Shown: positions 24,701-34,035 of the stretch, piece after piece
How the letters are laid out: each line of letters starts with the position of its first letter
Numbering within the stretch: the stretch's first letter is position 1
NCBI RefSeq assembly: GCF_014654365.1
Contig: NZ_BNAY01000005.1
Span: 248,001 to 312,000 of the forward strand
Reading direction: 5' to 3'
Length of the DNA stretch: 64,000 nt
From: Amycolatopsis oliviviridis
Lineage (GTDB): Bacteria; Actinomycetota; Actinomycetes; Mycobacteriales; Pseudonocardiaceae
Program-made: the position numbers and the translations under genes
Notes under the pieces: model-generated
The model's database searches: none
Seen by the model: only the letters and a program-made list of their open reading frames with translations
Told to the model about the DNA's origin: nothing

Positions 24701-26359
24701 ATGGAGGAGCAAGCCACCGTCAGCGCGGCGGACATCGCGCGGATCGCCGGCGTCGGCCGCGCCGCGGTGAGCAACTGGCGTCGACGGTACGGAGATTTTC
24801 CGCCGCCCGTCGGCGGGACGGCGTCGAGCCCCCTCTTTTCCCTGGTCGCCGTCGAAAACTGGCTGCGTGAGCGTGGGAAGCCGTTCGAAATGTCGCTCGG
24901 GGACCGGGCCTGGCAGCGGCTGCGGAACCTCGGCGACGACCTGTCCTTGGGCGACCGGGTCGGCCGGGTGGGCGCGTTCCTGTCGCGCCGGGGATCCGAG
25001 GAGTGGGCCTTCTCGTCCCGCTACGACGACGCCGAACTGCTCGACCTGCTGGACCGCTTCGCCGAGGAGCGGGGCGCGCGCGAGGCCTTCGAGTTCCTGC
25101 TGGAGCGCTACGTCGAGGCGCACTCCCGCCAGCTGTCCGTCACCGCCGAGCCGGTGGCCGCCCTGATGTCCCGGCTCATCGGTCCCGAGCCGGGCGTCGT
25201 GCTCGACCCCGCGTGCGGGCTCGGGACGCTGCTCCTCGCCTCCGGCGGCAGCCGCCTGCTCGGCCAGGTCGACGATCCGGCGACCTCGTGCATCGCCGCG
25301 CACCGGCTGCTGCTCGCGGGCGCGGACATGGAGATGTACGGCGCGGACGCCCTGTCGATGGACTCCTACGAAGGACTCCTCGCGGACGCCGTCGTCTGCG
25401 ATCCGCCGTTCAACGAACGGGAATGGGGGTACGACGACCTCGTCGGCGACCCGCGCTGGGAGTACGGCCAGCCGCCGCGTGGCGAACCGGAACTGGCGTG
25501 GGTGCAGCACTGTCTCGCGCACGTGAAACCCGGCGGGCTGGTCGCGATCCGCATGCCGCCCGCCGCCGCCGGACGGCGCACCGGGCGGCGGATCCGCGGG
25601 AATCTGTTGCGGGCCGGGGCCTTGCGCGCGGTGGTGACGGTCGGCGGTGCGGATCTCTGGCTGCTGCGACGGCCGGAGAGCGGGGAGCGCCCGCCGTCCC
25701 GGCTGCTCCTGCTGGCCGATCCGTCCACTGTGGAGGAACAGTGGCGGGAACACCTGCGCGGCAACGAGGTTCCGGGCGCGGTCCGGATCATCGACCTGCT
25801 CGACGAGGAGATCGACCTTTCCCCCGCCCGGTACCAGGAGCGGGACGAACACGCGGGCGAGGCCTTTCTCGAAGTGCGCCGGCATTTCGAGCGGATCCGG
25901 CCGGATCTGCCGTCGCTGGTGGTGTCCGGGGAGAAACCCTCGTTCACCACGATCGGCGAGCTGCTGAAGTCCGGCGTCCTCACCGTGCCGGAAACGGTGG
26001 AAGCGGGAGACGTCCTCGCGTCGCCCGCCGTGCCCGCGTATGTCCACAATGGAGCTTCGTTCGCCGCGGAGCCGACGATGTCGAAGTACCGCACCGATCC
26101 CGAACGGCTGGACGCCGCGTTCCTCGCCGGCTGCCTGCGCGCGGCCGGTCAGCTCGCGCCGTCCTCGTCGACCAGGATCGACCTCAAGCGCACCCGGATC
26201 CCGCGCCTCCCGATCGAAGCGCAGCGCGCCCACGGGGAGGCGTTCACCCGGCTCGCCGCCTTCGAGGACGCCCTCCGCGAGGCGGCGGAATCGGGCCTGG
26301 AGCTGGTGAGGCTAGGCTTGACGGGACTCACCGAAGGACAGCTCAAGCCGGAGAACTAG
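24701..26359 (+). CDS. HTH-containing N6-adenine DNA methylase
   Basis: 552 residues. The N-terminus (VSAADIARIAGVGRAAVSNWRRR, ~7-29) is a HTH, unusual for a methylase. An HsdM-like domain follows with SAM motif LDPACGLG (~168-175) and catalytic DPPF (~234-237, in VVCDPPFNEREWGYDD). The C-terminal ~130 residues (TIGELLKSG...RIPRLPIEAQRAHGEAFTRLAAFEDALREA) resemble the end of a type I specificity subunit, so target recognition may be built in. No endonuclease is encoded nearby, so this is an orphan or regulatory methylase, or part of a split defence system. Its stop overlaps the kinase start by one base. Confidence 0.85.
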   Translation: MEEQATVSAADIARIAGVGRAAVSNWRRRYGDFPPPVGGTASSPLFSLVAVENWLRERGKPFEMSLGDRAWQRLRNLGDDLSLGDRVGRVGAFLSRRGSEEWAFSSRYDDAELLDLLDRFAEERGAREAFEFLLERYVEAHSRQLSVTAEPVAALMSRLIGPEPGVVLDPACGLGTLLLASGGSRLLGQVDDPATSCIAAHRLLLAGADMEMYGADALSMDSYEGLLADAVVCDPPFNEREWGYDDLVGDPRWEYGQPPRGEPELAWVQHCLAHVKPGGLVAIRMPPAAAGRRTGRRIRGNLLRAGALRAVVTVGGADLWLLRRPESGERPPSRLLLLADPSTVEEQWREHLRGNEVPGAVRIIDLLDEEIDLSPARYQERDEHAGEAFLEVRRHFERIRPDLPSLVVSGEKPSFTTIGELLKSGVLTVPETVEAGDVLASPAVPAYVHNGASFAAEPTMSKYRTDPERLDAAFLAGCLRAAGQLAPSSSTRIDLKRTRIPRLPIEAQRAHGEAFTRLAAFEDALREAAESGLELVRLGLTGLTEGQLKPEN

Positions 26360-27243
26360 TGCTTATCTCGGACCGCTACGAACTCGACGAGCTGCCGCTC
26401 GGCCGGGGTGGGATGGGCGCGGTCTACGCGGGCCACGACCGGCATCTCGGCCGTCGCGTCGCGGTGAAGTTCCTCGGGCTTCCCGGTGGTCCGGACGCCG
26501 AACTCGAACAGCGCTTCATCCGCGAGGCGCGGATCCTCGCCACCCTCGAACACGCGGGAGCGCCGACACTGTACGACTTCGGCACCTACGACGAGCGGTT
26601 GTACCAGGTCATGCAGTTCATCGAGGGCGTGACCGTCGCCGATCTCGCCGCCGAACACGGGCCGCTGCCGGTGCCGTGGGCGGCCGCGATCGCGGCACAG
26701 GCCTGCGCGGTGCTGTCCGCCGCGCACGCGCTGTCCATCTGTCACCGGGATCTCAAGCCCACCAACCTGATGCTGTGCCCCGACGGCAGTGTGAAGGTCC
26801 TCGACTTCGGGCTCGCGATGCTGCGCGAGACCGACGTCGCCCAGTTCACCCGCGCCGGGCAGATCCTGGGCACCCCCGCGTACATGGCGCCCGAGCAGAT
26901 CCAGCGCGGCGCCGCCGGGCCGCGCAGCGATCTCTACGCGCTGGGCTGTGTCCTGCACGAAATGCTGACCGGCAGGCAGCTGTTCACCGGTCCGACGGCG
27001 TACGCGGTGTTCGAGAAGCAGGTCAAGGACAGTCCGGCCGAAGTGGACGGTGTCCCCGCCGGACTGAACGCGCTGCTCGCGGATCTGCTGGAAAAGGACC
27101 CGGAACGACGTCCCGCCGACGCGGACGAACTGTTCGGGCGGCTGGCCGTGTTCGCGCGGGACCTGCCGCCGCTGCCCGGATATCTGGACGAAGGCGCCAA
27201 TCCGGGCCGGATGTACGCGCGGGTCGTCGGCCGCGTGCCCTGA
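26359..27243 (+). CDS. Soluble Ser/Thr protein kinase coupled to DNA methylase
   Basis: 294 residues from GTG sharing one base with the methylase stop (TAGTG); GGAGAA lies just upstream, inside the methylase. Complete Hanks-type kinase: Gly loop LGRGGMGAVY (14-23), Lys37 in VAVKFL, HRDLKPTN (129-136), DFG (149-151), GTPAYMAPEQ and DLYALGC. There is no transmembrane helix and no PASTA or other sensor domain, so it is a bare cytoplasmic kinase. The tight coupling to the methylase and a divergent PP2C phosphatase suggest reversible phosphorylation of the methylase or of a shared target (inference). Confidence 0.92.
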   Translation: MLISDRYELDELPLGRGGMGAVYAGHDRHLGRRVAVKFLGLPGGPDAELEQRFIREARILATLEHAGAPTLYDFGTYDERLYQVMQFIEGVTVADLAAEHGPLPVPWAAAIAAQACAVLSAAHALSICHRDLKPTNLMLCPDGSVKVLDFGLAMLRETDVAQFTRAGQILGTPAYMAPEQIQRGAAGPRSDLYALGCVLHEMLTGRQLFTGPTAYAVFEKQVKDSPAEVDGVPAGLNALLADLLEKDPERRPADADELFGRLAVFARDLPPLPGYLDEGANPGRMYARVVGRVP

Positions 27244-27338
27244 GACGTGATCGTGACCTTCCGATCAACAACCCCGAGCCGGTGACCTCCGTCTTTACCC
27301 ATGTCAGGACGGACCACGGACAATCGGGGGTAAGGGTT

Positions 27339-27992
27339 GTGAAGAAGTTCCTGGTGGGGGTGACCGCACTGGCCACGGCGCTGGTGCTGACCGCGTGTTC
27401 CGGCAACTCCGGCGGCGGTGCGCCCGGTGGTGGCGCCGTCGCGCAAGGCGACCCGGCCGGCGGGGCCACGACGTCGGCTCCGTCCACGTCCACGCCCTCT
27501 ACGTCTTCCGCCGCGCCGACCACGTCGTCCCAGCCGCCGAGCAGCAGCTCGACGCCGAAGCCGACGTCCTCGAAGCCCAAGCCGAAACCCACCCCGAAGC
27601 CCGAGGTCAAGCCCGCGGCGAACGTCGCCGACGTGCCGTGCAAGGCCGCGCTGGCCTCGCCGGGGGTGAGCGCCTGCGTCGACCTCTCCGCGCTGAAGAC
27701 GTGGCTGCTGCAGGACGGCAAGGTCATCTACGGCCCGGTCAAGCAGCTTCCCGGCAAGAAGGGGCACGCGACGCCGACCGGGGTCTTCCACGTCACGCAC
27801 AAGGTCAAGAACTACCACTCGAAGGCCTTCGACGCGCCGATGCCGAACTCGGTGTTCTTCCTGCCGGGGATCGCCTTCCACACCGGCAGCCTTTCGGTGT
27901 ACTCGCACGGCTGCATCCACCTGGCCGCGGCGGCTTCGCAGAAGTACTTCACAACTTTGCAGAGCGGCAACGTGGTGCAGGTCGTGGCCTGA
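27339..27992 (+). CDS. L,D-transpeptidase-family (YkuD) lipoprotein
   Basis: 217 residues from GTG. Signal VKKFLVGVTALATALVLTAC with lipobox LTAC, then ~60 residues of Ser/Thr/Pro/Lys-rich wall-spanning linker. The YkuD domain ends with the catalytic motif HTGSLSVYSHGCIHL, active-site Cys ~192. It would form or edit 3-3 peptidoglycan cross-links or attach proteins outside the membrane. The usual motif continues GCIR; here it is GCIH, seen in some branches. The domain is short, about 125 residues. A palindrome follows 33 bp after the stop. Confidence 0.85.
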   Translation: MKKFLVGVTALATALVLTACSGNSGGGAPGGGAVAQGDPAGGATTSAPSTSTPSTSSAAPTTSSQPPSSSSTPKPTSSKPKPKPTPKPEVKPAANVADVPCKAALASPGVSACVDLSALKTWLLQDGKVIYGPVKQLPGKKGHATPTGVFHVTHKVKNYHSKAFDAPMPNSVFFLPGIAFHTGSLSVYSHGCIHLAAAASQKYFTTLQSGNVVQVVA

Positions 27993-28024
27993 CGCGCCAC
28001 CGCCACACTCAGCTACTTAAGCGC

Positions 28025-28071
28025 GTGAAGGCCCCCTTCCCTCGGCTCAGCCGAGGGAAGGGGGCCTTCAC
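28025..28071. terminator. Long GTGAAGGCCCCCTTCC palindrome after L,D-transpeptidase gene
   Basis: 23-nt arms 28025-28047 and 28049-28071 are perfectly complementary around one central base. The same family recurs at 33962-34028 and 63899-63951. Position after a stop codon suggests termination. Confidence 0.7.
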
Positions 28072-28120
28072 TACCTTCAGGGTAGGGAAGGAGGCCTTCA
28101 CGGACCGGCCAGTGACCAAC

Positions 28121-28141
28121 CGCGTTTCGTCCTCTGAATGC
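28121..28141 (-). repeat. Dispersed GAGGACGAAACGCG motif copy
   Basis: The minus strand reads GCATTCAGAGGACGAAACGC, one of eight copies in this window (others near 19923, 28189, 34036, 34138, 48394 and 63959, and inverted in 19889-19904). Confidence 0.7.
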
Positions 28142-28188
28142 GGTGAGCGGGAAGCGCGCCACCGCACCGGGCCGACCCCGCACCCGTC

Positions 28189-28208
28189 GCATTTCGTCCT
28201 CTGAATGC
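28189..28208 (-). repeat. Dispersed GAGGACGAAATGC motif copy
   Basis: The minus strand reads GCATTCAGAGGACGAAATGC, same orientation as the copy at 28121-28141 and 68 bp from it. Confidence 0.7.
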
Positions 28209-28384
28209 GCCGGCCAAGACACCTGCCCCGCTAACCCGAATCGCCGCTCGCGAACACCGTGAGCCACGTTCTCGTGCCGATCATTGCGGTTCGGTCGCTT
28301 TGAGATAAATGAAAGCTTCCGGCGGCAATGACCTCCCCGTTTTCGGCGACGTGCCCAGGACACGCCGGAAGTGGGGAAACGCCG

Positions 28385-31042
28385 ATGATCAGGAGCCGGG
28401 CACGCACTCGTACCTTCGTCGCACTGTCGGTTTCGATCCTGCTTTTCCCGGGATGGGTGGGCGCTCCGGAAGCGACCGGGGCGCCCACTCTGCCATCCGG
28501 CTTCGTCCTGCGTGACCAGCCGAGCGGTCAGGCCGCGTTCGACCTGACCGATTTCGCTTATCTGCCGGACGGTTCGGTGCTCAGCACCGGCAAGAGCGGC
28601 AAGGTCGCCTGGGTTCCCGTCACCGGTCCGGCGCGGACGCTCGCGACCCTTCCCGTCCACGACGACGGGGATCTCGGCCTCGTCGGCCTCGCCGTCGCCC
28701 CGGATTTCGCCACTTCGCGCCAGATCTATCTCGCGCGGTCGTTCGACACGAGCGGCGGCCCGTTCACCATGCGGGTGGCGCGCTGGACGGTGACCGGCAC
28801 CGACGTCCCGACCGGACTCGCGAACGAACGCGTGCTCGTCGACCTTCCCGGTTTCTACGACGTCCACGGCATCACCGGACTCGTCACGGCGGCCGACGGG
28901 ACTTTGTGGATCTCCATCGGCGACGCCGCCGACTTCACCAGGATGGATCCCGGCGCCTTGCGCGCGCTCGACCTCGATCAGCTCTACGGCAAGATCCTGC
29001 ACGTCACCCCGGACGGCGCCGGTGTCCCCGGCAATCCGTACTACTCGGCCGCGGCGCCGGACGCGAATCGCTCCAAGGTCTTCTCCAGCGGCTACCGCAG
29101 CCCGTTCCGGTTCTCCCTCGACCCGCGCCTCGGCCTGCCGGTCGTCGGCGACGTCGGCTGGAACACCTGGGAAGAGGTGAACGTCGTGCGGCCGGGGGCG
29201 AACCACGCCTGGCCCTGCTGGGAAGGGAACGCCCCGACACCGGGGTACGCCGGTCTCGCGGGCTGCGCGGGTGTCGTCAACACCCCGCCGATCACCGCCT
29301 ATCACCACGGTTCCGGCACCGACGAAGGCAACAGCGTCACCGCCGGGATCGTCTACAGTGGATCGTCCTATCCGGACGAATACCGGGGCGCGTTCTTCTT
29401 CGGCGACTACGTCACGCAGAAGATCTGGACGATGACGTACGACAGCCAGGGCAGGCTCGTCCAGGCACCGCAACGGCCGCCGAGGTTCACCGGGGTCGGC
29501 GGTCCGGTCAAATTCGCGGCCGCGGCCAACGGCGACATCGTGTACGCCGACATCCACACCGGGAACCTGCGGCGGCTCAGCTATCCGGGGACGAACGCGG
29601 AACCGGTCGCGGTGGCGACGTCGAGCACCGACCCGTCGACGAGGACGGTGACCTTCGACGGCTCCGGTTCCTCCGACTTCGACGGCGATCCTTTGACCTA
29701 TCACTGGGATTTCGGTGACGGCACGAGCCAGGACGGTGTCCGGGTGACGCACGCCTACGACGCCGGATTCACCAGGGTGACGGCGCGGCTCACCGTCACC
29801 GACCGGCTCGGCGCCACCGGCGGCACGGACGTCGTCGTCGTGCCGGGAAACCATTCGCCGGACCTGACGATGACGGATCCCGGCGCGCGGACCTTCGCGG
29901 TCGGGGAACCGGTCGTCGCCGGAGCGACGGCGGTCGACGCCGAGGACGGCCCGCTGCCGGTCGGCTGGACCACGCTGATCCGGCATTGCCCGGAAGAGGC
30001 GACCTGTCACGCGCATCCCGGGTCGCCGGGCAGCGGTCCGGTCTTCTCCCTGCCCTTCACCGGCCATCAGGACTCGCGGGTCGAGATCACCGCGTCCGTG
30101 ACCGACAGCGCCGGGGTGACGGCGAGCAGGACCTACGTCGCCCTGCCGCGCGAGCACCGGCTGACCTTGACCTCAACCGTCCCCGCGGCCTTGAGCATCC
30201 CGGCGGAAGGCGGGGTCAACACCGCGATGGTGACCGAGGGGGCGACGTTCGAGGTCGTGGCGGAAGCGATCGCCGCGGACGGCGTTTCGACGTTCACGAG
30301 CTGGTCCGACGGGCGGACCTCGCGCACGGTGACCGTCACCGTCCCGGCGCGGGACCTGACCATGACGGCGAACTACCTCACCCCGATCGACCGGCGCTAC
30401 CAGGCGGAACCCGCGCTGCGGCAACGGCTCGGGGCGCCGGTCGGCCCGGAGGTCACCGACGGGACCGTGCGCTACCGGCCGTACGCGGGCGGCAGGCTCT
30501 ATTGGAGCGCCGAGACCGGTGTGAAGCAGATGGAGGGCGAGATCCTCAAGAAGTACCTCGCGCTGGGCGGGCACCGGAAGTTCGGTCCACCCACGACCGA
30601 CGAGACCTCCACACCGGACGGCGTCGGCCGGTACAACCACTTCCCGGACTGGCCGGGCACCCAGCGGTCCTCGATCTACTGGACGCCGTCCACCGGCGCG
30701 CATCCGGTGTACGGGCGGATCCGGGTCCGCTGGGAGGCACTCGGCTGGGAGCGGGGCCCGCTCGGCTACCCCACGACGGACGAGACCTCTACTCCGGACG
30801 GTGTCGGCCGCTACAACCACTTCACGAAAGGGGGCTCGATCTACTGGACGATGGCCACCGACTCGCACGCGGTCTACGGGGCGATCCGGCAGCGCTGGGC
30901 CGCGCTCGGCTGGGAGCGGTCGTACCTGCGCTACCCGACCACCGACGAGTTCACCATCCCCATCGGACGGCAGAGCAGCTTCCAGAGCGGCTACGTCACG
31001 TGGAACCGGAGCACCGGGCAGGTGCTCGACAGACGGTGGTGA
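28385..31042 (+). CDS. Secreted PQQ-type sugar dehydrogenase with PKD and LGFP repeats (paralogue 1)
   Basis: 885 residues from ATG at 28385 (GGGGAAA upstream). Signal peptide to about PEATGA. A six-bladed propeller of the soluble glucose/aldose dehydrogenase type follows (GLVGLAVAPDFATSRQIYLA, YDVHGITGL, FSSGYRSPFRFSLDP, GWNTWEEVN, GNSVTAGIVY, GAFFFGDYVTQKIW), residues ~45-410. A PKD domain (VTFDGSGSSDFDGDPLTYHWDFGDG) and a second beta domain precede three to four LGFP-type repeats (LGAPVG..., FGPPTTDE, LGYPTTDE, LRYPTTDE) that attach proteins to the wall. It oxidises a sugar or aldose in the periplasm/wall; the substrate is unknown. Confidence 0.85.
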   Translation: MIRSRARTRTFVALSVSILLFPGWVGAPEATGAPTLPSGFVLRDQPSGQAAFDLTDFAYLPDGSVLSTGKSGKVAWVPVTGPARTLATLPVHDDGDLGLVGLAVAPDFATSRQIYLARSFDTSGGPFTMRVARWTVTGTDVPTGLANERVLVDLPGFYDVHGITGLVTAADGTLWISIGDAADFTRMDPGALRALDLDQLYGKILHVTPDGAGVPGNPYYSAAAPDANRSKVFSSGYRSPFRFSLDPRLGLPVVGDVGWNTWEEVNVVRPGANHAWPCWEGNAPTPGYAGLAGCAGVVNTPPITAYHHGSGTDEGNSVTAGIVYSGSSYPDEYRGAFFFGDYVTQKIWTMTYDSQGRLVQAPQRPPRFTGVGGPVKFAAAANGDIVYADIHTGNLRRLSYPGTNAEPVAVATSSTDPSTRTVTFDGSGSSDFDGDPLTYHWDFGDGTSQDGVRVTHAYDAGFTRVTARLTVTDRLGATGGTDVVVVPGNHSPDLTMTDPGARTFAVGEPVVAGATAVDAEDGPLPVGWTTLIRHCPEEATCHAHPGSPGSGPVFSLPFTGHQDSRVEITASVTDSAGVTASRTYVALPREHRLTLTSTVPAALSIPAEGGVNTAMVTEGATFEVVAEAIAADGVSTFTSWSDGRTSRTVTVTVPARDLTMTANYLTPIDRRYQAEPALRQRLGAPVGPEVTDGTVRYRPYAGGRLYWSAETGVKQMEGEILKKYLALGGHRKFGPPTTDETSTPDGVGRYNHFPDWPGTQRSSIYWTPSTGAHPVYGRIRVRWEALGWERGPLGYPTTDETSTPDGVGRYNHFTKGGSIYWTMATDSHAVYGAIRQRWAALGWERSYLRYPTTDEFTIPIGRQSSFQSGYVTWNRSTGQVLDRRW

Positions 31043-31129
31043 TCACAGTTCGATAAAGCCACTCGAAAGTGTGAAATGTCCACCTGGACCCCGTCGATGA
31101 GACGTTCGACTGGGGAAAGGGGCCCTTGC

Positions 31130-33952
31130 ATGCCTTCGAGATTCCGTGCGCTCTGTCACGCCCTCGTGACGCTGCTGATAGTGACCTTGCTGGTGCCGCT
31201 GACGTCCACTTCGGCGTCCGCGGCACCCGTTCTGCCGCCCGGCTTCGTCCTGCGTGACCAGCAGAGCGGCCAGGCTCCGTACGACCTGACCGACTTCGCC
31301 TACCTTCCCGACGGCTCGATGCTGACCACCGGCAAGCAGGGCAATGTCGCCTGGGTGTCCACCACCGGCCAGACGCAGAACATCGCCAGCCTCGCCGTCC
31401 GCAGCACCGGTGACCTCGGCCTGGTCGGGATCGCCATCGCGCCCGACTACGCCACTTCCCGTGTGGTCTACACCGCCCGCGCGATCGACGTCGCCGGCGG
31501 CGGCATCGCGCTGCGCGCCTCGCGCTGGACGGTGTCCGGCACCGACCGGCCGACCGGGCTGACCGGGGAGAAGGTGCTCATCGAGGGACCCGCGAACACC
31601 GACATCCACGGCATCACCGGTGTCGTGGCCGCCCCCGACGGCACGGTGTGGGTCTCCACCGGGGACAGCTCGCGCTTCCAGGGCGCGGCGGACCCGTTCG
31701 CGCTCAACGTGTACGACCTCGACAAGATCTACGGCAAGATCTTCCACCTCACCGCGGACGGGGCCGGCGTGCCGGACAACCCCTTCTACACCGCGGCGAA
31801 CCCGAACTCGTTGCGCTCCAAGGTGTTCGCGAGCGGCTTCCGCAGCCCGTTCCGGTTCCATCTCGACACGAGCACCGGTCTCCCGGTGGTCGGCGACGTC
31901 GGCTGGGGCACCTGGGAAGAGATCAACTTCGTCCAGAAGGGCGCGAACCACGGCTGGCCGTGCTTCGAGGGCAACCAGCCTTCCGACGGCTTCTCCGCGA
32001 TGCCGCAGTGCGCTTCGGCCGTGAACACCCCGCCGATGCTGGCGGTCCGCCACGGCCAGGGCGCCGACAACGGCAACAGCATCACCGCGGGCATTGTCTA
32101 CAATGGAGAGTCGTACCCGGAGGAATACCGGGGCGCGTACTTCTTCGGTGACTACGCCACGCAAAAGCTGTGGACGGCCAAGTACGACACGCAGGGCCGG
32201 GTCGTCCGCCAGCAGGAGTCCCCGCCGAAGTTCACCGGTATCGGCGGTCCGGTCAAGTTCCTGGCCGCGGCCAACGGCGACATCGTCTACGCCGACATCT
32301 ACACCGGCTTGCTGCGGAGGCTCAGCTACACCACCGGGAACAAGGCGCCGGTCGCGGTCGCCACTTCCGAGACGAACCCCGAAACCCGCACGGTCTCCTT
32401 CGACGGCAGCGGGTCTTACGACTTCGACGGCGACCCGCTGACCTACGAGTGGGACTTCGGCGACGGCACCACCGGCACCGGGGCGAAGGTCAGCCACGCC
32501 TACGCGGCGGGCACCGAGAAGTTCACCGCCAAGCTGACCGTGAAGGACGGCCTGCAGGCCGCCGGGACCACGGAAATCGCCGTGGCGCCGGGGAACCACT
32601 CGCCGAAGCTGACCATGACCGACCCCGGCGGCCACCTGTTCGCGGTCGGCGAGGAGGTCAAGGTCGGCGCGACCGTCACCGACACCGAGGACGGGAACCT
32701 GCCGGTCAGCTGGACCACGCTGGTCCGGCACTGCCCGGAGAACGCGGTCTGCCACGCGCATCCGGACCACAGCGGCACCGGTCCCGAGTTCGCCATGCCG
32801 TTCACCGACCACACGGACTCCAACCTGGAGTTCACCGCGTCGGCGACCGACAGCGCCGGTGTCACGGTCTCGAAGACCTACGTCGCGAAGCCGAGGGAAC
32901 ACCGCCTCACGCTGACCAGCAACGTCGCCGCGGCACTCGGCATCACGCCGGAAGGCGGGGCCGCTTCGGCGATGGTGGTCGAGGGCGCGACCGTGGAGAT
33001 CCAGGCGGCCGAGGTCGCTTCGGACGGCTCGTCGACCTTCACCGGCTGGTCCAACGGGGCCACCGGACGGCTGACGAACATCACCATGGGCGCGAGCGAC
33101 CAGACGATCACGGCGAACTACATCACGCCGATCGACAAGCGCTACCGCGACGAACCCGCGCTGGCGCAACGACTCGGCGCGCCGACGGCACCCGAAGCCG
33201 TCGACGGCACGGTCCGTTTCCGCACCTACGAGCGCGGACGGCTGTACTGGTCGAAGGACACGGGCGTCAAGCAGATCGAGGGCGAGATCCTCAAGAAGTA
33301 CCTCGCCGCCGGCGGGCACGTGAAGTTCGGTCCGCCCGCGACCGACGAACAGTCCACTCCGGACGGTGTCGGCCGGTACAACCACTTCCCGGTCTGGCCC
33401 GGCGTCCTGCAGACGTCGATCTACTACACCGTGAACACCGGGGCGCACCCGATCTACGGCAGGATCCGGCAGAAGTGGGCGTCGATGGACTGGGAGCGGG
33501 GGCCGCTGGGTTACCCGAGCACCGACGAAGCCGGTACCCCGGACGGTGTCGGGCGCTACAACCACTTCAGCAACGCCGCGTCGATCTACTACACCGCCCA
33601 GACGGACGCGAGGGCGATCTACGGGCGGATCCGCGTCCGGTGGGAGGCGCTCGGCTGGGAAGCCGGGCCCATGGGGTACCCGACCATGGACGAGGCGGCG
33701 ACGCCGGACGGTGTCGGCCGGTACACCCACTTCACCAAGGCCGGTTCCATCTACTGGTCGATGGCGACCGACGCGCGCGGCGTGTGGGGCGAGATCCGGA
33801 AGCGCTGGGCCGCGCTCGGCTGGGAGCGGTCGTACCTGCGCTACCCGACCACCGACGAGATGGCCGTCACCGGCGGGAGGCAGAACAACTTCCAGGGCGG
33901 TTATGTGTTCTGGAACGCCTCCAACGGGAGTGTGACCGACGGCCGCTGGTAA
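31130..33952 (+). CDS. Secreted PQQ-type sugar dehydrogenase with PKD and LGFP repeats (paralogue 2)
   Basis: 940 residues from ATG at 31130 (GGGGAAAGGGG upstream). Same architecture as the preceding gene: signal peptide (to about SASA), propeller with HGITGVVAA, FASGFRSPFRF, GWGTWEEIN and GNSITAGIVYNG, PKD domain (VSFDGSGSYDFDGDPLTYEWDFGDG), beta domain and LGFP repeats. It carries three TPDGVGRY[NT]HF repeat units where paralogue 1 has two. The pair arose by tandem duplication and lies 87 bp apart, so may be co-transcribed. Quinone-cofactor dependence is inferred from family only. Confidence 0.85.
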   Translation: MPSRFRALCHALVTLLIVTLLVPLTSTSASAAPVLPPGFVLRDQQSGQAPYDLTDFAYLPDGSMLTTGKQGNVAWVSTTGQTQNIASLAVRSTGDLGLVGIAIAPDYATSRVVYTARAIDVAGGGIALRASRWTVSGTDRPTGLTGEKVLIEGPANTDIHGITGVVAAPDGTVWVSTGDSSRFQGAADPFALNVYDLDKIYGKIFHLTADGAGVPDNPFYTAANPNSLRSKVFASGFRSPFRFHLDTSTGLPVVGDVGWGTWEEINFVQKGANHGWPCFEGNQPSDGFSAMPQCASAVNTPPMLAVRHGQGADNGNSITAGIVYNGESYPEEYRGAYFFGDYATQKLWTAKYDTQGRVVRQQESPPKFTGIGGPVKFLAAANGDIVYADIYTGLLRRLSYTTGNKAPVAVATSETNPETRTVSFDGSGSYDFDGDPLTYEWDFGDGTTGTGAKVSHAYAAGTEKFTAKLTVKDGLQAAGTTEIAVAPGNHSPKLTMTDPGGHLFAVGEEVKVGATVTDTEDGNLPVSWTTLVRHCPENAVCHAHPDHSGTGPEFAMPFTDHTDSNLEFTASATDSAGVTVSKTYVAKPREHRLTLTSNVAAALGITPEGGAASAMVVEGATVEIQAAEVASDGSSTFTGWSNGATGRLTNITMGASDQTITANYITPIDKRYRDEPALAQRLGAPTAPEAVDGTVRFRTYERGRLYWSKDTGVKQIEGEILKKYLAAGGHVKFGPPATDEQSTPDGVGRYNHFPVWPGVLQTSIYYTVNTGAHPIYGRIRQKWASMDWERGPLGYPSTDEAGTPDGVGRYNHFSNAASIYYTAQTDARAIYGRIRVRWEALGWEAGPMGYPTMDEAATPDGVGRYTHFTKAGSIYWSMATDARGVWGEIRKRWAALGWERSYLRYPTTDEMAVTGGRQNNFQGGYVFWNASNGSVTDGRW

Positions 33953-33961
33953 GCGGATGAA

Positions 33962-34028
33962 CGCGTGAAGGCCCCCTTCCCTCTGCAGTGGTTTTAGGAC
34001 ACAGCCGAGGGAAGGGGGCCTTCACGCG
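33962..34028. terminator. GTGAAGGCCCCCTTCC palindrome with 23-nt loop between convergent genes
   Basis: Perfect 22-bp arms 33962-33983 and 34007-34028. Other copies have a short CGGCTCAGCCG centre; here the loop contains an extra ~20 nt (about 33984-34003). It lies 10 bp after the dehydrogenase stop. Confidence 0.7.
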
Positions 34029-34035
34029 CTTTGGC

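Larger units (their letters stand above)
27993..28384. other. 392-bp intergenic region rich in dispersed repeats
   Basis: No gene is credible here. It holds a long palindrome (28025-28071), a partial copy of its right arm (28081-28101), two inverted copies of the dispersed AGAGGACGAAAC motif (28121-28141 and 28189-28208), and an A+T-rich stretch (TTTGAGATAAATGAAAG, about 28299-28315) that probably contains the promoter of the following dehydrogenase. Confidence 0.6.

Noticed and set aside
24701..26359. Type I or II restriction-modification system
   Set aside because: No endonuclease or separate specificity gene is encoded on either side; the methylase appears to be an orphan.
31043..33730. 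895-residue minus-strand open frame opposite the second dehydrogenase
   Set aside because: High-GC shadow with a biased Arg/Val/Gly/Asp composition and no recognisable domain; the plus strand is clearly coding.
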